Source of the DNA: Pectinatus haikarae
Lineage (GTDB): Bacteria; Bacillota; Negativicutes; Selenomonadales; Selenomonadaceae
Direction: 5' to 3' (one strand)
NCBI RefSeq assembly: GCF_030813505.1
Contig: NZ_JAUSUE010000001.1
Length of the DNA: 64,000 bases
The notes under the pieces are model-generated. The model was not told where the DNA came from. It was given only the letters and a program-made list of their open reading frames with translations, and did not search any database. Positions 33,852-42,896 of the stretch are shown here, piece after piece. The position numbers and the translations under genes were made by a program. How positions within the stretch are numbered: position 1 is the first letter of the stretch; every line of letters starts with the position of its first letter.

Positions 33852-34161
33852 TCCAAACTAAATACCAGTCCGAATCTAATGTATTTTCTGTTGGCCATTC
33901 TTCAGATATCGTCTGCCTAGGCACCACATATGCGCTTCCGATATTCATATATTTAAATTGTTCGAGGATATTCTGCGCAGGAATGATCGGCAGGCTCGTT
34001 ATTAGCATAGTTCCATTAGAATCAGTTATACTGACTACCCAGTAATTAGCTAATTCGTTATAATTAAGCGTAAAAGAAAGTGTAATATTTTGTTTATCAA
34101 CAGGAATTTTAGAAGAAAATGTCTGATTTGGAACAGCCTGTAAAGGAATTATTGAATACAT
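33835..34161 (-). CDS. Baseplate plug protein (DUF6983/Pam3 gp18-like)
   Basis: The 108-residue protein (start ATG at 34161 with a GGGTG site, rather than the TTG at 34185) has the short beta-sandwich pattern of the baseplate plug family: MYSIIPLQAVPNQTFSS, LNYNELANYWVVSI and IGSAYVVP. It overlaps the hub gene by 17 bases. Confidence 0.75.
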   Translation of the reverse strand: MYSIIPLQAVPNQTFSSKIPVDKQNITLSFTLNYNELANYWVVSITDSNGTMLITSLPIIPAQNILEQFKYMNIGSAYVVPRQTISEEWPTENTLDSDWYLVWSDTDG

Positions 34162-34165
34162 ATTA

Positions 34166-34948
34166 TCACCCAATCTTATTTGCAATAGCCTTTGCCGCGG
34201 TAGTATTTACTCCCTGTACTTGCGCTGGAGCTTGACCAGTTGAACTATTAGAAGTAGCAGCGGCTCGTGCACTAGTTTTAGTCTCGGCTACTTCTGTAAA
34301 AATAATTTCTCGTAACCTAACTGTGCAGCGCAACGCATTAAGTGTTTTATAATCATCTGGTGCCGATAATTCTTCAATCAGCATATTATTATATGTTTGC
34401 AGACGCGTTTCAACGACGATTGGTACGCGTGACTGTTGCATGGCCTTTAACGATAACCAGGTTCGTGCCGCGCGCCCATTGCCAAAAGTGGTTACCGAAT
34501 CAGGCTTACATGTCAAAATATTGCTATACATTTTCATGGTTTGCAATTCCTGATAAATCATTTCTAAAATTGGATCCGTAGATACAAAATTATCTGTTGC
34601 AGCATCAGTCATCATAATTTCAATAGTCAGCTCTGCGGGTTCAATAACAGCATGATCAGTCATTACAACTCCTGTTTGCACCGGATATTGAGTCGGACGT
34701 ATACGGCTTAAATGCTCGGTACGCATAATGCCATCGAAATACATTCCTCCTATTGGCCACTTAGGGATTCGAAAAAGAAAATTAGTAAGATTTGTATATC
34801 CAGTAGCGAAGTTTAACAAAGTATAATTCCCTGTTAATTTTGCTATTTGCTGAGAAAAGTCCATCCATCCAGGTTTTTTTGCCCCCGATAGAATATCCTG
34901 AAAATAATTAATGCCGTCAACGGATAATCCTTTTCCTATTACTCCCAC
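34166..34948 (-). CDS. Dit-like tail/baseplate protein
   Basis: The 260-residue protein sits between the tape measure and the plug gene, where a tail-to-hub connector is expected. It has DHAVIEPAELTIEIMMTD and LRCTVRLREI strands typical of the Dit-like group, and an Ala/Thr/Ser-rich C-terminus. It starts with GTG at 34948 behind GGAGGTG. Confidence 0.7.
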   Translation of the reverse strand: MGVIGKGLSVDGINYFQDILSGAKKPGWMDFSQQIAKLTGNYTLLNFATGYTNLTNFLFRIPKWPIGGMYFDGIMRTEHLSRIRPTQYPVQTGVVMTDHAVIEPAELTIEIMMTDAATDNFVSTDPILEMIYQELQTMKMYSNILTCKPDSVTTFGNGRAARTWLSLKAMQQSRVPIVVETRLQTYNNMLIEELSAPDDYKTLNALRCTVRLREIIFTEVAETKTSARAAATSNSSTGQAPAQVQGVNTTAAKAIANKIG

Positions 34949-35019
34949 GGTTTCACCTCCAGAAGGATTTATTTAAATTTTGTCAAATATAATCAACATA
35001 GAGAAGGGAGCGAGTGCTT

Positions 35020-35268
35020 ATGTCGGTAAATGACCCCGTTTATGTCACAAATGTATCGGATAAGAAAAAAACAACGGCTATTATTTTATGTCTTGTAGGG
35101 TTTTTAGGTGCAGCCGGTATACACCGCATTTATGTTGGAAAAATTTTTAGTGGTCTTTTATACTTTTTTACATTTGGTTTTTTCTTTATTGGCACAGTAA
35201 TTGATTTAATTCAATTACTACTAGGTCAATTTTCTGATAATGTTGGATATCCCCTAAGAAAAAGCTAA
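35020..35268 (+). CDS. TM2-domain membrane protein
   Basis: The 82-residue protein has a short N-terminus, then the TM2 domain: KKKTTAIILCLVGFLGAAG, a conserved HRIYVGK loop, a second helix and GTVIDLIQLLLG. The two helices place it in the cytoplasmic membrane. It is on the plus strand between minus-strand tail genes with its own terminator, so it is a cargo gene rather than a structural one. The ATG at 35020 is preferred over the GTG at 35014 because of GAAGGGAG upstream. Role unknown; superinfection exclusion is possible. Confidence 0.82.
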   Translation: MSVNDPVYVTNVSDKKKTTAIILCLVGFLGAAGIHRIYVGKIFSGLLYFFTFGFFFIGTVIDLIQLLLGQFSDNVGYPLRKS

Positions 35269-35274
35269 AAATAT

Positions 35275-35312
35275 AAAAATAGAGTGGTGAATTATGCCAC
35301 TCTATTTTTTTT
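35275..35312. terminator. Bidirectional terminator between TM2 and tape measure genes
   Basis: AAAAATAGAGTGG (35275-35287) pairs with CCACTCTATTTTT (35297-35309) and is followed by T on the plus strand. Confidence 0.85.
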
Positions 35313-38121
35313 ACACTATTTCGGGAGAACCCGTTACAGCCCTTGAGCGATATAAGTATTCCCCGCGATTATTCACTGCATCTAAAGATTTATCAGCAAC
35401 TGCCTGCCCTATATCATCTGCACTGGCATTACTGCTTGTTACCGTCACACCACCTACATTAACAGTATTATAGACTGTATTGGTCCCTGCATAATTTGCT
35501 TGCGCCCCTCCAGCTGTCATATTACGCAGCACACGAGGATCAGCATTATTTACTAGCGTACTTATGCCTATAGCTCCTAGAACATCATGTACACCCTGTT
35601 TTACGCCAGCGGTAAACTGTTCCAAAGTGCTTTTCTCACTCTGGTCCCCGTCATCAGGCGTATATTCCGAAGTAGGACTATCAGATACATATGATCCATG
35701 TTCGTCAAAGGCAATTCTCATGCCGTATTTATTTGCTATATAACCAATATCCTCGTCCTTGTAATCGCCAATTACCTTAAATCCTATTGAGTTACCACTA
35801 CCATATTTAATATCTATTCCATAACCTTTATTGATTATTTCATTTACAAAATTATTAAATTTATCTAGTAGTAGGGAATCTGTTGCACTCATATCGGGAG
35901 AATCAAATTTGTTAACTCCATCATCAGAACTATCATTGTCGTTATTGGTATCACCCGTAGAAGACAATGCCCCTGACTTTATTTTATTTAACCAATTTGC
36001 TGCATATGCTTGTTCATCACCGGGATTCCCCACCTCAAATTTATCTGTCCAGAATTTAGCTGATTCTGATGCTGACATTCCAGACATATCGTCAGGACCT
36101 TGTCCACGCTCTTTTGCTTCCAATATTGCATAATCAGCTTGCACGCCTGGGTCTTGCGGATTCAATCCATGCTTAGCAGCCCATGAGAGAAAGGCTTCTT
36201 TGCGTCCACCGTTCCATTGAAACATGCCATAACCGCCAACATGACCAACTCCTTCAATGTCTTGCTCAGGCACATCACTTGTATCAAAATTATGTTCCTG
36301 TTGCACACGTCCCATTATACCGGCTATTGCTTCATCATCCCATCCGGCTTTTTTAAACCGCTGATACACTACCTCTGCATTATGATCGGTATCACCATTG
36401 CCGGACTCAGAGCCACCGGAATCCCCATTAAGAGCCTGACCCGCAAGTTTCGCAGCTCTTTTATAGTCTCCACTAACCAAAGATATAAGTGCTTGGCCTA
36501 ATTTACCAACTGCTTTTAATGCACCAAAAACGATATCAGTGAAGAATTTTACAGCTTTACCTATGCCTTCCCAAAATTCCCTAAAAAGACGATTATCCAT
36601 CATCATTTTTAACAGCTGTGAAAGCCAGTGTATCAGCGTTGCTATACCGCGAATCATCGCAGATATAAATTTAACAACTTCCCGCAGTGCATCGCGGAAC
36701 GAGTAAACATGCTGCGTTTTATCCATTCCTTTGAAAAATGAACTTAGGGCAATTTTGACAAGATCTATAATTGCATTAAAAAGCTCAAGAAATGCAGCAG
36801 CTAAATCGCTGATTGCTTCAATCAGTTCTTTTACAGTCTCCGAGCGCGCAGCTTCCCGCAGCCATTCCCCTAATACTTCAAGACAATAGCTGATTACATT
36901 AATAAGTCCAAGAAATATATCCCAAAGGCGTGATAAAAAACCTTCAAATTCTGCTCCTGCACCACTGTCTTTCATAGAGTCATAGAGAGATTTTAATGCC
37001 GATGCAACAGCATCTATAATACCACTACCTAAATCCCATAGTGCTTTACCCAGACGTTTTACGGTATTAATAAAATCGTTAAATTCTTTTGAATTACCAA
37101 CTTCATTGATAAGATTACCAAGATAGTTTCCAAATTCTTCGATTTTATTTTTTGCTAGAATTACATAGTTGATAAATTCTTCCCAGAACGGTTCTGCCGC
37201 ATTGGCGAAAGCCGTAATTTTTTGTTTGGCTATATCGATAAAAGTATTCAGCTTATCCCAATACTTGCCAAACTCTGCCTGTTTGCCTTCCATATAGCCG
37301 AAATAGTCATCAATAAGCAGCAATAAGGTGCTTACCAACGCTATCATTCGTCCAAAAGGAGACGCCCTTAATAATAAAAAGAATCCTGCCAGCGCGGCGG
37401 TAGCTATCTTTATACCCCGCGGGAAGGATTCCCATAAACCATACACTGATTTTGTTACACCTTTTATAAGATCCCAGAAATGGATTCCTATATTGATTAT
37501 ATACACCAGGTACCGGGCAGCCTTTTCTGTCCAGACAGACATGTTACGAATAAAGCTGTCATTAAAGGATTTGAAATTCTCCTTTGCCTCCTGCAACGGA
37601 CGATTAAGATATTTCATCAGATAGTATCCTACCCAGGTCATCACATAAGACACTTCCTGCTTCAATCTTGTAAATTCAAACATCAAATCCCGAAAGCTTT
37701 TCATTGTCTGCTGAAAATCACCGCCCGGTTTCATCTGTCGTCCATCAGCAACAAGTTGCTTATAACGATTCATCAACTCCGGCGTAATAACAATATCACT
37801 CACGGATTCACCAAGTGCATCAGTGGCTTTTTTCATTTCCCATGCAGCGTCTTTGCTGACCATCATTCGCCGGCTCAGTTTTTCCATCGCCAAATCCTGA
37901 TCGGCAGCAGCCTTCATCATTCCTGCAACTGCCGTGGTAACACTTGCAACTGCAGTACCGATTATCGTGGATGCTTTAACAAAATTCGCCGCCCATGATC
38001 CGGTTGCAGATTCAATCGTACCGCTTGTCGTTTTTATCGTGCTGTCAAGCTGATTAAATCCAGGCTTATCAATCTGAACACCAAGTCCGACAAGATATTC
38101 TTTTATTAATTCACCTATCAT
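35311..38121 (-). CDS. Tape measure protein with tail-tip lysozyme domain
   Basis: The 936-residue protein determines tail length. It has long helices, an apolar segment near residues 238-268, and a lysozyme-like module at about 575-720 (AEVVYQRFKKAGWDDEAIAG, QQEHNFD with a likely catalytic Glu, YGMFQWNGGRKEAF) similar to the phage tail lysozyme family. That module probably opens peptidoglycan during DNA entry. The C-terminus returns to a structural region. Its ATG directly follows the stop codon of the frameshifted chaperone. Confidence 0.9.
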   Translation of the reverse strand: MIGELIKEYLVGLGVQIDKPGFNQLDSTIKTTSGTIESATGSWAANFVKASTIIGTAVASVTTAVAGMMKAAADQDLAMEKLSRRMMVSKDAAWEMKKATDALGESVSDIVITPELMNRYKQLVADGRQMKPGGDFQQTMKSFRDLMFEFTRLKQEVSYVMTWVGYYLMKYLNRPLQEAKENFKSFNDSFIRNMSVWTEKAARYLVYIINIGIHFWDLIKGVTKSVYGLWESFPRGIKIATAALAGFFLLLRASPFGRMIALVSTLLLLIDDYFGYMEGKQAEFGKYWDKLNTFIDIAKQKITAFANAAEPFWEEFINYVILAKNKIEEFGNYLGNLINEVGNSKEFNDFINTVKRLGKALWDLGSGIIDAVASALKSLYDSMKDSGAGAEFEGFLSRLWDIFLGLINVISYCLEVLGEWLREAARSETVKELIEAISDLAAAFLELFNAIIDLVKIALSSFFKGMDKTQHVYSFRDALREVVKFISAMIRGIATLIHWLSQLLKMMMDNRLFREFWEGIGKAVKFFTDIVFGALKAVGKLGQALISLVSGDYKRAAKLAGQALNGDSGGSESGNGDTDHNAEVVYQRFKKAGWDDEAIAGIMGRVQQEHNFDTSDVPEQDIEGVGHVGGYGMFQWNGGRKEAFLSWAAKHGLNPQDPGVQADYAILEAKERGQGPDDMSGMSASESAKFWTDKFEVGNPGDEQAYAANWLNKIKSGALSSTGDTNNDNDSSDDGVNKFDSPDMSATDSLLLDKFNNFVNEIINKGYGIDIKYGSGNSIGFKVIGDYKDEDIGYIANKYGMRIAFDEHGSYVSDSPTSEYTPDDGDQSEKSTLEQFTAGVKQGVHDVLGAIGISTLVNNADPRVLRNMTAGGAQANYAGTNTVYNTVNVGGVTVTSSNASADDIGQAVADKSLDAVNNRGEYLYRSRAVTGSPEIV

Positions 38122-38370
38122 TTAATCACGCTCCCTTAATGACGCCTGATATTCTTCCTCGCGGCGCTGATTTTCTGCCTTAACCATCATCATTTCATGC
38201 GCGTCAAGCAAATCCTTGAAAGTATACGTACCATCCCACAGTTCATGCTGTTTCCAAATCCCTGCGGTAACCGGCGCATATATCCAGCCGTTTAGATTTT
38301 GATATTCACAGGGAAGATACCCGGCAGGCTTGAAAGCGCCTTCTTCAATTCCTTCAAGCCATCTGCGACG
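38122..38370 (-). CDS. Tail assembly chaperone, -1 frameshift extension (GT-like)
   Basis: In the -1 frame after the slippery site the sequence stays open for 82 codons (reading LEGIEEGAFKPAGYLP, NGWIYAPVTAGIWKQHELWD, then a charged helix with QRREEEYQ) and stops at 38122, directly before the tape measure ATG. It has no ribosome site of its own. This is the pattern of the lambda G-GT type chaperones of long-tailed phages. The fusion from 38753 would be 210 residues. Confidence 0.85.
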   Translation of the reverse strand, partial: RRRWLEGIEEGAFKPAGYLPCEYQNLNGWIYAPVTAGIWKQHELWDGTYTFKDLLDAHEMMMVKAENQRREEEYQASLRERD

Positions 38371-38753
38371 AAAAAATCGGACATGTTATATGTCAGTACA
38401 TTAATACAAAGCAAAATTGCCAGCATTGTATTATCTTGAATATTCTCAACACCCCAACTCCCATTATCAGCATTTATAATAGGCGCAGTACGTGCTGGCA
38501 ACACTTCACCGGCCGCAGATAAACAATCCTGCATAAAAACTTTAAATTCCGCCTTAGTCATAACCGTACGACTTTGAGGCAATATATCCGATAAATTTTT
38601 ACCTTTTTGGGTAGGGATTTTGTTTTCTATCCCCATTGGTAAAAACTTTTCAAACAGCTGGAATATAATATAACCACCTGTGAAAGCGTCGAACTTCTTA
38701 ATTTCAAACTTGCGATCCATGATTTCAATAACCTTAGATTTTTCGCGTCCCAT
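38292..38753 (-). CDS. Tail assembly chaperone, short form
   Basis: The 153-residue protein lies between tail tube and tape measure. It begins MGREKSKVIEIMDRKFEIKK and ends GIFPVNIKI. Near residue 127 the codons GAT TTT TTC form the heptamer T TTT TTC, a canonical -1 slippery site (38376 to 38370), which would yield the longer fusion. Both forms are expected to coat the tape measure during assembly. Confidence 0.85.
   Translation of the reverse strand: MGREKSKVIEIMDRKFEIKKFDAFTGGYIIFQLFEKFLPMGIENKIPTQKGKNLSDILPQSRTVMTKAEFKVFMQDCLSAAGEVLPARTAPIINADNGSWGVENIQDNTMLAILLCINVLTYNMSDFFVADGLKELKKALSSLPGIFPVNIKI
38370..38376 (-). promoter_or_regulatory. Programmed -1 ribosomal frameshift site
   Basis: Heptamer T TTT TTC in the chaperone frame (minus strand). 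It satisfies the X XXY YYZ rule and is the only slippery heptamer I found in the overlap of the two frames. Confidence 0.8.
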
Positions 38754-38765
38754 AATACCCTCCTA

Positions 38766-39206
38766 TTAAACCGGCAATCTTTGAATATCCGTAAACAAAA
38801 TACTCCAATTTACGCGCTGACCCTGTGACTGGAAAGGTTCATCCGGTTCTTTGACAAAAGAGCCACCGGTGCAATAAAATGTTTTGCTCATTTTCGGTGC
38901 CGTTACAGTCAAACTTATTTCGGCCCATTCGCTGGTGTCTGCACTCCATACATAGTTAAACAAACCTTGCAGCCAATTATGCAGGGTTGAAGTCTGCTGC
39001 GCATTTATGGCAACGCTGCCATTATTACCGGCGACTTTACTTACCATAATATTCCCATCCGCCGCAACATCATGGACCGAGCGGTCTGTTGCTTTACTGA
39101 TGCTTAAATCACCTATACCTTCCCCCTGAATGGTGTATGACCCATAGGAGGGGTGAGAAATAGTAGCGTTTATATCAGTAAAGGAATATGTGCTATATTT
39201 TGGCAA
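38766..39206 (-). CDS. Tail tube protein (DUF3277-like)
   Basis: The 146-residue protein follows the sheath gene and has the simple beta-rich tube pattern (YSFTDINATISHPSYGSYTI, then VAGNNGSVAINAQQTSTLHNWL). It forms the inner tube of the contractile tail. GGAGG precedes the ATG. Confidence 0.85.
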   Translation of the reverse strand: MPKYSTYSFTDINATISHPSYGSYTIQGEGIGDLSISKATDRSVHDVAADGNIMVSKVAGNNGSVAINAQQTSTLHNWLQGLFNYVWSADTSEWAEISLTVTAPKMSKTFYCTGGSFVKEPDEPFQSQGQRVNWSILFTDIQRLPV

Positions 39207-39219
39207 TTTCCATTCCTCC

Positions 39220-40674
39220 TTATCTGTTTACATCAACTTGTACAGTGACATGATGAACTGCCCCTGCAAGCTTAAATGATACATATATAGGCGGCGCATT
39301 ACGCTCGTCCCTGTCAGATTGCGACTGATCAGCTATAGCTTCCGACTGGATAAGATAACCATTTGGCAGCGTGTCGCCGTAATTAAGATTCAGCAATGAC
39401 GATCCCAGCCATGTCCCCGATGCAATAAATCCTACTTTATAAGCATCCTCACAAACGACTTTCACAGCATTTTTAATTTGTGTCATGCCCGCTTCTGTCT
39501 GGGCAATTTTGTTATTATTTACAAATAAATCCATGATGCCGAGCTGCATATCATTTTGATATTTGTCCAAATATATTATTTCATCAAACCAAGAACCATC
39601 CGATACGCGCCCTTCTTCAAAGACATTGTAATAGGTACCGCGATTAATATAGACATTTCCGTAGTTACCCTTGATAGTATTTACCATATTCGTAGTAAAT
39701 ACCTGATCGGCATTTTCAGCGTCAACACCGACTTCTGACTTGTAGGCAAGTGTGAATGAGCTGTTAATCGTATCAGCACTCATGGCTCCCATGGCCCAAC
39801 CAACAATCGCACAAATGGCATCTTGGTGAGTCGTACTGTATTGGCCAATAACCCGCCTATATGCTTTAGTTTTTAATTGGCTGAATATGTCAGTTTCACC
39901 AATCAGGGATCCAGCGTCTGATGTGGTAAAAGCAAATACTGATGTTGGCTTTGTTGCTTCAATATATTCCACTACATCTAAAATTTCTTGATTGGTAATA
40001 GCTGCACAATAGTTTGCTATATACCATTCAGCATCGGCCTGTCTGCAGGCTTCAATTGTTTCAACTGGTGTTTCAGCCCGCGTTCCGCTGCTGATTGCGG
40101 TTCCATCTTCAATGACGATTGTCCCTGTACATGTCATTGTCCCGGGAGTATGCCCACCGGCGGCTGTTTTTTCCGTGATGGTAATCACGGCTGCAGCAGC
40201 TGTTGCCATATAAATAGAGCTGAATACTGTTTTGCCGTTGAATGCAGCGGCAATTGCTGCCGCTGTAACCGTAGAATCCGCTCCGACCTCATAATCTGTA
40301 CCGGCAGTCAGCGTACTACCATTAAACGATACCGTATCGGTATCTGCTGCACCATTAGTAGTTATTGTATAGGTATTACTTCCTGCCACTGCAGTCGTGC
40401 TTATTTTTCCGATAGCAACAAGCGGCGGTATTTTTGCCTGCCCGAAAATCAATGCAGCAGCCTTATATAATCTGTCGGATGATTTAAATCCCGCCTGCAA
40501 CATCGAATCTACGCTGTCATAAGTAACAATGCGTTTATTTTCAAAATCAGCTATACTGCCAACATCGCCTATTAAAAGAGCAAGATTAAATTTTCTGCGT
40601 GTTGCCGATACGGTCGATAAATTGACAATTATATTAACAACCGGATCTAACGGCAGAGATGATTTTAATGCCAT
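39220..40674 (-). CDS. Contractile tail sheath protein (DUF3383-like)
   Basis: The 484-residue protein begins with SLPLDPVVNIIVNLSTVSA, has FNLALLIGDVGSI and the FKSSDRLYKAAALIFGQ region, and ends HHVTVQVDVNR, all features of the DUF3383 sheath family. A Thr/Ala-rich insert (about 115-195) forms an extra surface domain. It proves that the phage is a myovirus-type particle. Confidence 0.9.
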   Translation of the reverse strand: MALKSSLPLDPVVNIIVNLSTVSATRRKFNLALLIGDVGSIADFENKRIVTYDSVDSMLQAGFKSSDRLYKAAALIFGQAKIPPLVAIGKISTTAVAGSNTYTITTNGAADTDTVSFNGSTLTAGTDYEVGADSTVTAAAIAAAFNGKTVFSSIYMATAAAAVITITEKTAAGGHTPGTMTCTGTIVIEDGTAISSGTRAETPVETIEACRQADAEWYIANYCAAITNQEILDVVEYIEATKPTSVFAFTTSDAGSLIGETDIFSQLKTKAYRRVIGQYSTTHQDAICAIVGWAMGAMSADTINSSFTLAYKSEVGVDAENADQVFTTNMVNTIKGNYGNVYINRGTYYNVFEEGRVSDGSWFDEIIYLDKYQNDMQLGIMDLFVNNNKIAQTEAGMTQIKNAVKVVCEDAYKVGFIASGTWLGSSLLNLNYGDTLPNGYLIQSEAIADQSQSDRDERNAPPIYVSFKLAGAVHHVTVQVDVNR

Positions 40675-40684
40675 GTCAATCCTC

Positions 40685-41215
40685 CTATCTTCTATTTGCC
40701 TGCAGCGATAATGTTATTGATTCAATATGCCCAACATCATCAGGCTGCAGTTCATAAAGTTCATTAAAAGTTAAAGCTAAATCCCAACGCTGCCACCATT
40801 GCCCTGCAAACATTTCATTTGACTGAACGCAAACCGGTAAATTTGGCACTAAAAAAACGGAATTTTTACTGAGATTATCGTGAATCTTTTGCGTAAAAAC
40901 TCCGTTCTTTATGCTGTTTGCTATATCGTAAGAATTTGGTCCGTAGACTGTGAACAAAACTTGCCATACCCGTGTTCTTGCCATATACCGCATGACAGTA
41001 CTATTTTCCGTTTTAAATTCGCTGTTTATCTGTTTCCCGTAATCATCATTTTGCTCGGAAGTATTAAGGAAAATAATATTATCCGTTATCTTCCAGTCAG
41101 GCTGCCCATCTACGGGATATTTCCAGCGAATAAATTTATCCGGATTTGCAATGAGCGATGACGTCGAATCCGCAGCCACTTGCCAGAATACTTTTTGCAG
41201 ATCATTATAATTCAT
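40685..41215 (-). CDS. Neck/tail terminator protein (LIC_12616-type)
   Basis: The 176-residue protein resembles the phage neck terminator group: an N-terminal DLQKVFWQVAAD helix, a long beta meander with VWQVLFTVYGPNSYD, and RWDLALTFNELYEL near the end. It lies directly before the sheath gene and overlaps the next gene by 4 bases. Confidence 0.78.
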   Translation of the reverse strand: MNYNDLQKVFWQVAADSTSSLIANPDKFIRWKYPVDGQPDWKITDNIIFLNTSEQNDDYGKQINSEFKTENSTVMRYMARTRVWQVLFTVYGPNSYDIANSIKNGVFTQKIHDNLSKNSVFLVPNLPVCVQSNEMFAGQWWQRWDLALTFNELYELQPDDVGHIESITLSLQANRR

Positions 41216-41571
41216 TCTGTATCCCCCAGCAGTGTGCCGATTGCCTTATAATACCCGTTTTCAGCATAGTCAAAGGCATATAGCAGCTTATATTTTTTTC
41301 CCTTATAAATACATGTGTCAGACGTCTTCTCGGTATCTGTCACATCAAGACTGCATTCATCTGTAAAAAATGTTTTAAGCCCATGTGCATGATCAGCTTC
41401 GGGCAGCATATCAATATCCTTGCTGGAGGATGGCAGGACAATACCCTCGACGATGGTATTGGTCTCTGTAGCGGTCTGTTCTCCCTGTACCCATACCGGC
41501 GCGGCTTTTTTTACAACAGAAAAATTCATGCAAAAATCGGGATCGTGAATAAGCTCGGATACATCAATCAT
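41212..41571 (-). CDS. Head-tail connection protein, unrecognised
   Basis: The 119-residue protein occupies the position of a head closure or stopper protein between connector and terminator genes. It begins MIDVSELIHDPDFCMNFSVV and ends in a beta-rich part. I do not recognise the family. Confidence 0.65.
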   Translation of the reverse strand: MIDVSELIHDPDFCMNFSVVKKAAPVWVQGEQTATETNTIVEGIVLPSSSKDIDMLPEADHAHGLKTFFTDECSLDVTDTEKTSDTCIYKGKKYKLLYAFDYAENGYYKAIGTLLGDTE

Positions 41572-42149
41572 TCTTTATCCCTCACAACATAAGTTATTGA
41601 CTTGCGCATTTCACCGGTATCGATCAGAGGATGATCAGACCCTTTTTTCTTGATGGTACTTTCAGCATTCGGCGGCCAGCCGTTTTCCGGATTATCAAAC
41701 CAACCTTTTGCAGCTGATTCCGCAAGCATGCCCGCCTTATTCAACGCCTCTTCCATGGCCTGCGGATTTTTTTCAATCGCTGCTGTACTGGCGGCAGCAA
41801 GTTGTTTGCCGATAATATCTTTCTGTGATTCAATTGCCGGTTCTAGAACAGGACGCGGCGGAATATTAAGCATAGGGCTGCCATGCTCTTTTATATATAA
41901 GCTGTGAGCCTTACTATATTTCATGCCTTTATCGGTATTCTCTGTCATTTCCTGACGCATTTCTTCGGACCTGACACCGTGTGATTGCACATATAGAAGC
42001 TCTGCGTTATTTATCGTATCGCCGTCTGGCCGCCCAGCATTTTCCTGCGGAATGCCAACAAGAACCTTTTTTTTTGAAAGATTTTCAATCAGTTTGCGTA
42101 TAGATCCAGTGCTCCCATTTTGCTGCAGAGATACGGTACCTTTTACCAT
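41568..42149 (-). CDS. Virion morphogenesis/HK97 gp10-like protein
   Basis: The 193-residue protein has KKVLVGIPQENAG, a long charged middle, IPPRPVLEPAIESQKD and a terminal DTGEMRKSITYVV, which together recall the gp10/Mu gpG-like tail completion group. The IPPRPFL-type and TGxLxxSI-type motifs are the key ones. Confidence 0.8.
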   Translation of the reverse strand: MVKGTVSLQQNGSTGSIRKLIENLSKKKVLVGIPQENAGRPDGDTINNAELLYVQSHGVRSEEMRQEMTENTDKGMKYSKAHSLYIKEHGSPMLNIPPRPVLEPAIESQKDIIGKQLAAASTAAIEKNPQAMEEALNKAGMLAESAAKGWFDNPENGWPPNAESTIKKKGSDHPLIDTGEMRKSITYVVRDKE

Positions 42150-42643
42150 ACGACCATGCCCCCCATTGAGACCGTTTTGGCCAGAGTGATGAATTGCTGG
42201 CCGAATCCCGTCTGCTTATATGTCCCCCAGCCGTCAAAATCACCAGCAACAATGCTGAAATCATAGCTGACTGACAAATCACCGGCACTTTTTGATGTCT
42301 GCAGCCCTTTTGCCAGGCCATTATTAATAATCTTTTTAAGACTATCACTCGCGCTTGCTGCCGTCTGTAAATAAAGAGTCAGCCAATGTGCAATAAATAA
42401 ACCCATGCATATATTCCATAAATCATGATATCGATTATAGTGGATAGATGCCTGGGCTAAATTTATATATGCTTGCAGGACAACAGTAGAAACCACCGGT
42501 GTTATTCCGTCTGCTTGTTTTACCGAAAACTGCGGATATTGTCCAAGAAAACCATCGGCAGTATATGTCGGATTACCGCCGGTACGGATATTACTTGCCG
42601 TTGCGATTATGCCGTAGATATCCATGTCCGCATGGCCGTTCAT
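42143..42643 (-). CDS. Head-tail connector, DUF4054-like
   Basis: The 166-residue protein is helix-rich with FLGQYPQFS near residue 30, AYINLAQASIHYNRY, HWLTLYLQ and a C-terminal TGFGQQFITLAKT, matching DUF4054 adaptor proteins that join portal and tail. Confidence 0.8.
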   Translation of the reverse strand: MNGHADMDIYGIIATASNIRTGGNPTYTADGFLGQYPQFSVKQADGITPVVSTVVLQAYINLAQASIHYNRYHDLWNICMGLFIAHWLTLYLQTAASASDSLKKIINNGLAKGLQTSKSAGDLSVSYDFSIVAGDFDGWGTYKQTGFGQQFITLAKTVSMGGMVVW

Positions 42644-42885
42644 TTCTTTTTACCTGTATCAGAGGCAGCTTTATCGGCGGCTTCCTGTGCAGCTTTATCG
42701 GCAGTAACAGAGATATCTTCAGATACCTCAATGCTTCCATCTGTTTTAGCCCAGCCAAAGAGCGGATCATCGGCGATCCAATCAGGTGCATTCTCAAAAG
42801 CAAGAATTTCCGGGCTATATGCTTCCTCGCGATTATTCGGATTATGAAAAGCAAGTTTTTTCTTTGCAATTAGTTTTATACTCAT
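42640..42885 (-). CDS. Small head-region protein
   Basis: The 81-residue protein has an N-terminal beta part (IKLIAKKKLAFHNPNN), then an acidic and Ala/Lys-rich tail with no membrane helix. GGGAGG precedes the ATG. Function is not recognised. Confidence 0.65.
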   Translation of the reverse strand: MSIKLIAKKKLAFHNPNNREEAYSPEILAFENAPDWIADDPLFGWAKTDGSIEVSEDISVTADKAAQEAADKAASDTGKKK

Positions 42886-42896
42886 TGATTTCCTCC

